Shown piece by piece: positions 12,219-22,459 of a DNA stretch of 64,000 nucleotides (position 1 is the first letter of the stretch; every line of letters begins with the position of its first letter). Made by a program: the position numbers and the translations under genes. Under the pieces are notes generated by a model. It was not told the DNA's origin. It made no database searches and saw nothing but the letters and a program-made list of their open reading frames with translations. Location of the stretch: contig CM055110.1 of the NCBI GenBank assembly GCA_029204225.1, forward strand, positions 1,699,672-1,763,671, written 5' to 3'. The stretch is from Diphasiastrum complanatum (Eukaryota; Streptophyta; Lycopodiopsida; Lycopodiales; Lycopodiaceae).

Positions 12219-12839
12219 AAGGGGCAAAATAGGCATCTATTTCAACAGACTGGTTCCCTCGGTGTGTTCACTACTACAATAGTAGGCGAACACAAAATAG
12301 AACTTAATTGTGCGATTGTTTGCGGAAGCAGAAGAGTAGACAGTCAGACAGAGAGTGGAAAGCATGCAACATTGATAAAATCTGAATGCAAAACCAGACA
12401 ATAATTTATTCAGCTTGAATGTATAGAGATACAAGTCAGATGATGCTGGTGAGCACAAAACAATAGCGGGCGAAACCGCGTGCTCACAAAGCTAACTACA
12501 ATCTGTAAAATCTATGAGCTTGTTCTGACAATCAGTCTGAAAGGAAGAAGGAATTAATTCATAAAAGCGTCTACTATGTCTATCTTTAATAAGTTGTCGT
12601 CTCAACGTCTATGGGCGCTTGAGCGTATATGAAATCAGCCTATATTCGTCTGGCTAAAATAATCTTTGTATATTGTGTTAATGAATTGACTAGAATGATT
12701 AACTATATATGATTTACATTTTTTGTGCATGTACAATAAGGTGGCATGGAGCCATTGCGCCATCTGGAGTAGATCTTGGGTGCTGCTGTCATATGCATTG
12801 TCCAAGTAGTTGCACAATACAGAAAGTGGACGTAAGAAG

Positions 12840-13050
12840 GGTTCGACTATTCGAAGTTGACGAGCGTGTTGCTACCGATAGTTAATAGAGTCAGAATAGT
12901 CGATTGACGGTCCTCGACAATAGTGGACTGATTCGACAAGTCGAACGTCCTCAACAAATTGGCCTTCTCCGATAAGTTGGCCAAGTCGGGTGCCTTCGAC
13001 AAGTCGGCCAACTCCGACAAGTCAAGTAACTTCGACAAGTTGGACTGCCA
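12840..13050. repeat. Degenerate TCGACAAGTYGG repeat cluster
   Basis: About nine variants of a TCGACAAGT(T/C)GG core occur with irregular 12-20-bp spacing. On minus they give a short leucine-rich ORF with recurring DLS and ANL triplets (12847-13038). It is probably a minisatellite within LTR-like DNA; coding function is doubtful. Confidence 0.7.
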
Positions 13051-13180
13051 CTCTCTTGCATCTTTCTGATAATAGAGTATTTCTGCAGACTGTGCGACAA
13101 TGTGTGTAAAACTGCAGCAATGTGAATGGAACTAGATTAACATGGGATTTAGGACAGTAGAGGAATAAATCCAACAGTGT

Positions 13181-13950
13181 TGACTATGTCACTTGATGCA
13201 TTGTCTTTCGCTTGATCACTAAATGGGTCAATGACGTGTCTTTAAGTGAATCACAATCCCCTTGGTTGATAGTTATGTTTCTTTGCACTAGGCTAGAAGT
13301 AGATGATTATTTAGATTTAAAAGAATAGATCCATTTTAATGATGCATTATGATTGCCCTCATATATTTCAATTAATCTCCTAAACCATATAGCATATGGG
13401 TGGTTCGACATACACTTTAAGCCTAAAATACTTTCATTGGTTGGAAGCAGTTCAAGTGTCCAGCCCTCCTTTTGCACATTGAGCCAAAATGCATTATGTG
13501 TGATGACGATGGTTGCAAAACTTGTGTAAGTCATATTGACAAGATATGTTTGCATCTATGTTGCATTATAACTTGGTAATGTTAAACATAGCACCTATGC
13601 AAGTGTTGATCCACAATAAAATGAAGGGACACCACATACATATTGAAATTTATTGTAATTGCACTTCCCTCCATGAGGTGGATTTTTGTGAAACCTTGAT
13701 CCACATAGCAGTTGTGAGCAATGATAGCGGACATGTGGCATTATGTCATTGGTTGAGAACATGCAATTTATGAGCCATAACATAGGCCGCAAACAGATTT
13801 AGATCTTGACTGTCTATCTCTCTCCTGCTAAGTCAAGTATTGTTCATCCGACGGCGGGCTACAGCCTTGTAGCCAAATTCGCTGCCCTGTGGGGCCGTAG
13901 CCCACCTCCTCATGAACGATACCTAGTCCATCTCCATCGCACTCATTGTT

Positions 13951-13981
<31 letters not shown>

Positions 13982-14290
13982 GGGGGAAGCCATAGATGGG
14001 TGGTGTAATAGTGAATTTATGCACCTTAAATTTGTGTTGAACCAACCTAAGCGATGCATATCAGCCTTAAGAACGCAAACATTTCTTAAGAATGACAATA
14101 ATGTACTTTCAAAATATTTCCCACAAAAATTTCGACGGACAGGAAAGTGTTGAGAAGCGCGGTTTTTGAAATATTCATTTTAAAAATGTTATTTGAATTA
14201 AAATGTTGCATTGGAATTATCAAAATCGCGCTCTGTTTTAGGGCTGGAACGTGGACGGTGGCTTCCCTCCCCATGCTTTCTCTGCACCTT
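13181..14290. other. 5' flank of the pectate-lyase-like gene
   Basis: No gene was recognised. It contains a (TG)n-G22 tract at 13948-13986 and, near its end, a possible TATA box. It presumably contains the upstream regulatory region of the gene beginning at 14391. Confidence 0.4.
13948..13986. repeat. (TG)n tract running into G22
   Basis: A TG dinucleotide repeat passes straight into about 22 consecutive G residues. It is the second long G run in the window and lies about 0.4 kb upstream of the pectate-lyase-like start codon. Confidence 0.85.
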
Positions 14291-14296
14291 TTTTCT

Positions 14297-14303
14297 TATA
14301 AAT
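14297..14303 (+). promoter_or_regulatory. Candidate TATA box of the pectate-lyase-like gene
   Basis: TATAAAT lies 94 bases before the ATG at 14391 and is followed by a CT-rich stretch (TCTCTCTCACTCACTC), a common plant 5' leader composition. It suits a transcription start about 60 bases before the ATG. The call rests on motif and spacing only. Confidence 0.5.
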
Positions 14304-14390
14304 CCCCATGTGTTTTCATTTCTCTCTCTCTCACTCACTCACTCACTGGAAAACGATCAATCGGTGAAGGATCGGAGATCAGTTATCGCA

Positions 14391-17300
14391 ATGGTAATTC
14401 CAAAATACGTGAGCTTTGTTTTGAGAGCTCTTTGTGTTGCAATCATTTTCCTGACAACGGGATTTTCTCATACTGTCGCTGAAAATGCAAAAGCATATCA
14501 TCTCGACGGAGATGAGCAAGTGAATCAAATGAACAATCTTTGAAATATTCGGACTGTAGAGAAGGCATTAGACTTTCTTCACAGAGCAGCTGAAACAGTT
14601 GGCGTCGACTACAGTAATTGTCGATCAGAAATTAATACTGCACTGGAGGCGCTATACTTGGCAAAGACTTACCTCGTGGATGAAAACGATGATCTGATGG
14701 GTCAGCTAGGGCGTGCCAAGAAAGCACTCTGTTCCTGCAACAACACTATCGCGACATGGAAAACGGTAAGCGTTCTAGTTGCTCTTGTCTCTCTATTCAG
14801 TTTCATGATTAGCAGAAAGGTCAATTAATCGCATGATGTTTTAATCATGAAGTTGTTAGGCTTGAGAAGGTTTATTTATGTATTCTAAGTTTGCATCACA
14901 TATTGAAGCGATTTTTTTCTAATAGTGTAAAATACAAAGAGCATATTTTTATATACTTTCATCTGTATTAAAGAACTAAGCAGGCAAACTCCTTTAAGTG
15001 TAGATCATAGCATCGAAATTGTATCGTCTGTTATATCATCTATCTCAGTCACGAATCCCTTGTAAATATGTACACCTGAGGTGTCTTCCTCAAGCTACAG
15101 TAAGTACTCATGTAAAACCTAAAGGCACTCTATCTGTCAAATATGATTGAGCCAAGTCAAACCTTTCAATCATAAGCCAGTCTGCATTATGCTACCCCCG
15201 CAAGAGGCAATTTAAACGACAATAAGCACATTTCTACTTGGATATTCATTAGAATCGCACGAATTTCATATAGATGTTGTAAATATTATCGTTAGAAAGT
15301 TTTCAGTTATCAACTTAATTTTAACAGTTTGGCGCTAACTAGAGAATCGGCAAATGTCATATATGCCCAAAGTTACCCTGTAGCTCAGGGTTATCATGCT
15401 TTTTGAAAAGCCAGGCAAAGCATCGTTAGTAACTACAAATTTCCATTTTGCGTTCTTATTGCGAAGAGTTGAGATTATTCGATCTGTTCAGGATTGTTTG
15501 TTGTGTAGGTGGATTTGGGGAGAGTTGTTCTCCACTTGGTAAAGCGCGCACTCGAGAATGTTGAAGCCGTGATGGAATCATTGAACATGTTCGTGAGCCA
15601 TTCAGCCTCCTACCCAAATCTAGAACCCAATTGGACAGTCAACTGGAAAGGCATTCAGACTTACAGTACGTTTCTTTATGAAACACTCTCGTAAAATTTC
15701 ATGCTTATTAGTTTACTCCTATTGAGGTCTTGCACATCATGATGCCACTTAGGAAAGAGTTCCCTCCTCCTCAATTACGCCCACGCAGTTTATTTAAATC
15801 AAGACAAACCACGTACCAGACATTGTCTGTTGAAATTAATTTGAGTGTTTGGATTAGTTTTCCAAAATATATAATTCGATAATGAAGACTGTAAAAGAGC
15901 ATTGTGCAACTTTCTTGCATGGATCGTTCAGCCAAAAGCACTAAATTGAAGTAATGTGCTTCTTTTTCACGTGGATATACACCATGCATGAGTTCTACGA
16001 AACTAAAATTCTAGCGCGCAAATTAAAGTATTCATTCCCCCAAATAAACTTTTTGATACATTGTTGATGGCATTTTTGGTTCTGAGATATTCATTGCAAT
16101 AGAGTTGCTTCATTGAAATCTGTTTAGAACCAATGCACCTGATTGCAATATTCTGGAGGTCCAGCCCTTGATTCTTTGAGTTTCCAGAATTGAATTCCAA
16201 AAGCCTTTTTACTGTTTTCCTAGAGATTGAAATGGCTTAATACGTCAATATTTGGTTCGAACTACCATTTTTATGTGAAAAATCTTCACTCTTGCGCTAC
16301 TTCACCGTCGAGTACTGTTTGTTGTGATCTTTTGCATTCTGTTTTTTATTTGTTTGTCTATAGTGCAAGGCAGTTGTGCTTGACATGTGCAATCTGCACT
16401 CATTGGTTCCTGTAGAATGAAATCATTTAGTTTTAGTCATATTTTTTATCTTTTAAACAGTAGCTACATCTGTTGCTCAAAATCTGCTCGTTAGGCTAGA
16501 AGATTGAGAATCACGTGCTAACTAACACTTACCACAACGTCATATTGACACACGAAAGACAAAATAAAAACGCTGTTACTGCCCAGAATGATGTCCATTG
16601 TATTGTGGTGACTGGTGAGCAGGTGCAAGTATAGACTACATCGCATATGGTACCACGTGCCAGTTTACAAGGTCTGGGTCAGGAAGAGCACTTCCTTCTT
16701 GCGCATTTGGCTTTGCTGCAGGTGTGACTGGGGGTGCCAATGGGCAATCCTATGTAGTCACGAATTCCGATGACAATCCAACAAGTCCTCAGCCAGGTAC
16801 TCTACGATATGGTTTAAACTTGGCTCGCAAAGACAACAAAGGAATATGGATCACCTTCGAACGAGATATGCTAATTGTGCTTTACGACAAATTATGGGTA
16901 ATGAACTCCACAACAATCGATGGTAGAGGAGTAAATGTCACTATAACTAAACAACCTGTGGTGCTTTGTGGTGTGACTAACGTGATCCTTCACAATTTTC
17001 AAGTGAATTCAATTGACAACAGTGACACTGTGCACATTTTTGATGGGTCCACGAAAGTGTGGGTAGATCATATCACCTCATTTGATGCAGACAAAGGATT
17101 AGTCTCCGTTGTTCAAGGCTCCACGGATGTTACAATCTCCAATTGCCGCCTGTCCAATTTAAATTTTAACATGCTACTAGGAGCTTCTGATTATGACTTT
17201 GAAGATAAGAATATGCGGATTACAGTGTATAGAAATTGGTTCAGAGACTCATTTCAGCGCATGCCTCATTGCAGGTACGCCTTGTATTCTGAGACTAACG

Positions 17301-17948
17301 CTGTTGAAAATTATAATGGATAAATATGTTGAATAAGTATGCTGTAAAAAGCTAAGCATGAGCACGTAAATTCAAGATTTAGAATTGTTAATAAGATGGA
17401 TTTAAGCTTTTGACAGTTGTTTTCCTACATCCCTTCTTATATGTGCAATCTAGACCTTCAGTATCTGTGATCGCGATGATCCCTCCGAGAGGTCAAGAAA
17501 TAAATCGTATGAGTTGCATTTCTAAACGAGTAGTTGATTACCTTACAACTGTTTGGATTGCAGACTGGGTTACTGCCATGTCAGTAACAATCTTTATACC
17601 AATTGGGGATTTTATGCGATTGGAGCGCGTGCACATGCCACAATCTTAAGTGAACGAAATCTTTTTAGAGCTGGTCAACGTAAAGAGGCAACTCCATGGT
17701 TTCCTGGAGCAGCAGAAGTCAGCGGTTTTGATGAGACATCTATTATTCAATCCGTACAGGATGAATTCCGCAATGGTAGCACATTTCATCAGTTTCTTCA
17801 ATTTGGAACGGCAGATGGAGTGCCGTATCCTAGTGATATGGGCTATCCTCGTATCCATCCAACTCGCACACTAGATGATCTGCTTCAACATTGTGCAGGA
17901 GCTCAATTTGGTCTCAATTTACGTACATGCTTATCCGGCACAGATTAA
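14391..17948 (+). pseudogene. Pectate-lyase-like (PL1 family) gene with helical N-terminal domain, in-frame stop in exon 1
   Basis: Four exons (14391-14765, 15509-15665, 16623-17274, 17564-17948) join in frame at GT..AG sites and give 523 codons with the final stop. Codons 1-30 encode a signal peptide, so the product would be secreted to the wall, where PL1 enzymes cleave de-esterified pectin by beta-elimination. Codons 52-175 form an unassigned helical, Cys-containing region. From about codon 195 the pectate lyase beta-helix is clear: YVVTNSDDNP, TIDGRGVNVTI, KVWVDH (323-327), RMPHCR (390-395) and NWGFYAIGA. Differences from typical plant enzymes are: the DGLID calcium-site block reads DKGLVSVV, the HDKVMLLGHSD block reads NFNMLLGASD (catalytic Lys position changed), and the first Asp of the SDGDG block is lost. 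Codon 51 is TGA (14541-14543). Either a recent pseudogene or a sequencing or allelic stop; the domain seems catalytically impaired in any case. Confidence 0.85.
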
Positions 17949-19681
17949 GTGAATTGCATGGCTGTGAACCGAAGTGATATATCGCGTTTCTTGACTAGGT
18001 AAGGAGAAATGTTGAAAGCAAGATTATGCAACAAATTTTTTCAGTTCAATGTCATTCTCTCAGATTTCATTTAACTGGGTTATTCATTTTGCGCTTTTGT
18101 ACTCGTGAAATAGTTCAAACTTTGAGATTTCTTGGTTAATTTGCTCAACACATACAGCTCATATTCTCTCCAACGTCTATTTATTCGACTAAATGCAATG
18201 GATAATTTGATCTAGAGAGTAGGTTTTGTTACTATTAACATTTATTAGCTACGGGAGCACAATGCTATTATGTGGACCTTGAAGATGTGGCTATAAGAAC
18301 ATGTAATTCATTACACTTCAAAAAATATATGGTTGTAAAATTGCCGCCTATATTGGTAGAGATGTCGAAATGCAACCTCAAATGGATCTAAACTTAGCGC
18401 TTATAGAGACAATGCAGAACTAGACATCCAATTCACTATCTAAACCACAAAGCTAATCTATAGTTACAAAGTCTCCGTGCATCTCCTCCCAAGTAGTTGT
18501 CAATTGGTACCAATTTCTAAAGTTATAGTCATAAGCGTTATCACTTAGCATTAGAGGAGTTCTAAATTCCAAAAAGACCCTTTGTAAAGATATTTTTTAT
18601 ATTTTTTCTCTAATTTTTCTTACACGCGGACCAATCAAAACACTCAAATTTGAAATCTACGTAACGTAACTTTTTGAGTCCACATTTTGATTCCACACTA
18701 AAAATGGCATAACTTTTTAGTGGTAAGTCCGAATTTAGCGGAGTTTGGTATTGGAAAGCGCTCAACAAGGGCTTTCCATTGATATGTTACATGACATACT
18801 TCTGAGCTATGATTAAAAAGTTATGGCAAGTCAAAAGTATTAGTGTTATAATATTTTAATAATATAAAAGACATCTTGCACGAATTTTTAAATGGTCTTT
18901 TTGGAGCTCAAAATTTCCTAATGGCTATTTCCATTGGGGAGACGATTGGGCCTTTGAACTGAAAAAAACAAAAACACAAGTACATGTTATTTAAGAAAAC
19001 TTATTTGAAATGCACAAAGATTCAAGTAGCAAGATCCCCTTGATCTTGATTCAAAAGAACTTTTTGGAAGGATCCTACAAAACAATGCTCAGAAAAATTG
19101 AAATTGATTTGATCCTAGAAACTCACAAAGGTTTCACTTTTACCTCAAATTTGACTTCTAGCCCTCTCTTGGACTTCTGGTCACAGTTCTTACACTCTGT
19201 CACAAAAATGAAATGCAGATTAGATGAGATTCTATCAATGACATATCAAATCCTATCAATTTTGACTATTTTTGGACAAAAAACATGACTAAATCTCCCT
19301 CACACTTTTTGATCTACTTTCAATACCTGTAAAACAAGTTTAGAGGACCTTATTTCATCATAGATTAATTAGATTTCATGACCCTATGTCAAATCTAATC
19401 AATGGCACTCAATCTTGGTAGCTTATTCTAAGATTTCCACCAAAAATTACATCAAAAGCTCACAAATTGAATTTCTTTGGATCAAATGAATACCATGCAT
19501 TATATGCAGGTTCAGAGGTTCCCCCACACGTGAAAAGTACAGATTTGGATCCCTACCAACTTTGGGATCAAATTCCCTCACCAAAATCAAGATTGTAGCT
19601 TTCCCTCTGAAGACTAGTTTTAGCACCAAAATTTGCAAAAAATGGATTTGCTTTTGATCAATGGTCAATGCTCTTGTACTT
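17949..19681. other. 3' flank of the pectate-lyase-like gene; no gene seen
   Basis: The first few hundred bases probably hold the 3' untranslated region. From about 18.5 kb the sequence is AT-rich with no recognised protein and may be the decayed leader and internal region of the minus-strand LTR element whose primer-binding site is at 19682-19694. Confidence 0.35.
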
Positions 19682-19694
19682 GGATCTGATACCA
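19682..19694 (-). promoter_or_regulatory. Primer-binding site next to LTR
   Basis: The minus strand reads TGGTATCAGATCC, close to the initiator-Met type, with no spacing from the end of the 697-bp LTR at 19695. Confidence 0.8.
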
Positions 19695-20391
19695 TGTGAA
19701 AGTATTGTACTTTAGGACCATAAATGGATCTACAAAAGATCCACAAGAGTGATTGGATGCTTGCTTAACAATCTATCAAAAAACTAGACACAAAAAAGTT
19801 GATCAAGATTGGCAATTTGACAAACAACAAGCATTAACAATAAAAAGCATTGATCAACCTTGAAATCCGAGCCCACACGTGTACTACAGGCTGTATTACG
19901 ACCTTCAAGTGAGAAACAAGTAGAAATTGATCTGGTTGCATTTGGATAACAAAAACTCAATGTACATAGTGAACTAGCTTGAGATTGCCAATGAGCTCCA
20001 AAAATATTCTATCTTCTCACTATGGGAGCTTGGAATACATAGCAAATTCGACTTCCTTTGTGAATTAAGGTTTATTTCCAGCATGTAATAAGGAAGTTAA
20101 CTCAGTCTTTTTGCTCTAAAATGAAACCCTAGTCTATTTCCTAGAGTCATGCTTGGTAGATAGCTAGTTGGTCAATTTTCACCTTAAATCTAGGATATAG
20201 GTCCTATAAACTAGGAATCACTACCAAAATGACATGACCAACCCTATGGACTTGACCTAACCTACATTAGGAGTGGATTTCCATGCAACATATTGGCCTC
20301 ACATATGTGGAATCCAAGTATGTAAAAATTTACACTATACTACATGGTTTTTTATCAAGCTAGATTTGCCAATTTTTGACAATTCTTCACA
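19695..20391 (-). mobile_element. 697-bp LTR with perfect 6-bp terminal inverted repeats
   Basis: On minus the element starts TGTGAA at 20391 and ends TTCACA at 19695. It is flanked on the 3' side by a primer-binding site (19682-19694) and on the 5' side by a purine-rich tract GAGGAGCAG (20392-20400). An LTR bounded by both a primer-binding site and a polypurine tract is expected in a tandem arrangement (internal-LTR-internal) or after LTR-LTR recombination, not in a simple 5' or 3' LTR. Coding domains of the parent element are not recognisable nearby. Confidence 0.8.
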
Positions 20392-20403
20392 CTGCTCCTC
20401 AAA
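20392..20403 (-). promoter_or_regulatory. Polypurine tract beside LTR
   Basis: On minus, TTTGAGGAGCAG immediately precedes the TGTGAA start of the LTR, as expected of the plus-strand priming site of an LTR element. Confidence 0.65.
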
Positions 20404-21470
20404 TTTAGCTTGATCTATCTACAACTCTCTTGCTAGATGAATGAAATCTTTTAGAAGTGTCTAAAAAATCCAATTACAAACAAGGAACTTTTGAGACTCC
20501 AATAGAGAATCATGTCGATGAAGGATTTTTCACCCTCTCTTAAAGGATCCCTTACAAAATGTTCCATAAATGTGTCTATATACATGTAGCACACTTCAAA
20601 AACTATACATCATGCCAAGCCATGGATTCCAAGGCATTTTGTGCACTTGAAGATACATCAACTAAAACTATTAAGTGCATACATAATGCTGCCAAAGACA
20701 ACTTGCCTTGCTTGATCCATATGATTGAGCCTTGATGGCTCCATCTTGATACTCATGGTTGTTCTTGGAGTCCTTGGGTCTTGAGCTTGCTCCTCCACTT
20801 GACTTGGCTCCATACCATCAATGAATTGAATAAGGTGTTGATCCAAATGTATTTCTTCAATAGCAAAACACTACAATTATTCCTATCATTTAAATAGGAT
20901 AATCTTTGGTCCTTACAAAACTATCACAAAAATAGTTATACAATGAAATTGCTTTATCAACAACAACATCCATTTTCATTGTCTTTTCACACAAAACACT
21001 AAACATCATAGATCTTAAAGATAAGCAACAAGTCACTCCATGTCTACTAATACTATCCAAAAAGTAGGACAAGTTGCATGCAATTTGATGACTCGGCCAT
21101 TGTCATTTAGGACTCCCTTGGAACTCTCATGCTTTGAGGCTGATCCTCAAGACTTGTGGGAAGAGACACATTCTCTCTATCTCTTATCTCTCTTCATGCT
21201 TATGCATGAGTTTTCTTGGGTTCATCTATCCATTGGTTCACTATATTTGTGATATCTTGCAATCTTGTGTGTAGAATGCTCATTTTATGTTATTTTTGGA
21301 TCCACATGTGTGAAATATAGTAGATTACTATTTTTTCTACAGACAACAACCTCATCATATCTTATGTTTGATGTTTGATTAGGTTCTTATTCATTATGCA
21401 TCTCTTTCATTAAGTAGATTGATTTTTCTACATTGGCAACATTGGTAGGATTGATTTCTTTCTAGCCAAA
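20404..21470 (-). other. Internal remnant of LTR element, no recognised domain
   Basis: The short minus-strand ORF at 20658-20846 (DQHLIQFIDGMEPSQVEEQA) is Gln/Glu/Pro-rich like the region before RT in copia polyproteins, but it is too short to assign. No RT or integrase motif was seen. Confidence 0.3.
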
Positions 21471-21479
21471 GATCAGATT

Positions 21480-22416
21480 ATGGATCTGGGGTCTGTCACT
21501 ATCCGGAGACCTATATACAGGCTGCGGGGAACCCCGGTTTGAGCCCACTCAAGCTCTGGACCTCGACAGACGTTGTAGATAGGCGCAATGGACTCCCACG
21601 AACCGTTCCGACATACTATACCCCCCATCCTAGTCAATTGTAGGTGTACTGGGTTTCTTTCCTATTTTAACCTCAACCCAAGATCTAGCATCGAAGATTA
21701 GAAGTTAGTTGTCACGCGGAGGTTTGTTTCCATGAGAGCGATAGCATATCTCAAAATTCAGCATGAATGGAAGATCCAGATTTAACTCTAACATCCATTA
21801 ACCCTAAGCATTAACACTACAATCATTAACACTACATCCATAATGAAGAAAGCTTACTCTTTCTCTCTCTCCCTTTCTCTCTCACAAAAAGTATAAAAAT
21901 GTGCAATCCCAATAACAATTAGATCCAACAATAAGCAAATACAATGAAAGGCATGAGAGATGGAGGAAAAGTGATAGAGAGGACATTCATGAATCCATTT
22001 CACAAGAGAACCAATATGCTTTATTGAAACGAAGATATGTGGATGTTTTCCAAACTCGAGTTTGGCACTATTTATAGTAGAGAGGAGGACCCTGGCCTCA
22101 AAATCCTATTGGTCCATTTCTACCTCCCTAACTATTATATTTAAAAAAGAGTGAGAACCCTTTCAAAATTGGAGAGAAGCAATTTGAATTTGAATTTGAA
22201 CCAATTTTGGTGGGAGAACCAACTTTATTCACTAACTTGACATTTAAGTCTGCGACATTAAAAGTCCAGCAAAAAGGCCTAAAGTCCTTTTATTGACTTT
22301 CTAATTATCAAATAACTATTTGATCATTGGGTTGGACTTACACACACGGGGTGCCAAATCCCTCTCACTTATTAACTAGGGTTAGGATTGCCTTGGGATC
22401 CGCAAACCCTCCAACA
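21480..22416 (-). mobile_element. Gypsy-type LTR (5' part certain, inner end unclear)
   Basis: On minus the LTR starts TGTTGGAGGGTTTGCGG at 22416, directly after the purine-rich tract TTGGTGGGGGATAC (22417-22430). About 95 bp next to that start (22323-22416) match 60955-61060, where TGTTGG also begins on minus, so both are the same LTR family. The lower end is set only roughly because no CA-primer-binding-site pair was recognised. Confidence 0.6.
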
Positions 22417-22430
22417 GTATCCCCCACCAA
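22417..22430 (-). promoter_or_regulatory. Polypurine tract of the gypsy-type element
   Basis: On minus TTGGTGGGGGATAC lies directly before the LTR start TGTTGG. It fixes the element's orientation as minus and shows that the coiled-coil ORF at 22460-24783 is immediately upstream of the 3' LTR. Confidence 0.75.
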
Positions 22431-22459
22431 AACTGGCGGCGGTCCCATGAGACCTCATG

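Larger units (their letters stand above)
11718..13180 (-). other. Probable LTR or leader DNA of copia family 2 with internal repeats
   Basis: The stretch adjoining the primer-binding site ends (minus strand) in CA, as an LTR should. It contains a 139-bp tandem duplication (11941-12218) and a degenerate short repeat (12840-13050). The outer end is not defined. One possible start is the TGTTGGATTTATTCC sequence near 13173 on minus, giving an LTR of about 1.46 kb, but no second LTR copy was found to confirm it. Confidence 0.35.

Noticed and set aside
12003-12404. 133-codon ORF with internal repeat
   Set aside because: It follows from the 139-bp tandem duplication in LTR-like DNA; no domain.
14143-14543. 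Alternative ORF starts at 14147 and 14211 as a longer pectate-lyase N-terminus
   Set aside because: The TATA box and CT-rich leader lie between them and the ATG at 14391, and only the 14391 start gives a normal signal peptide.
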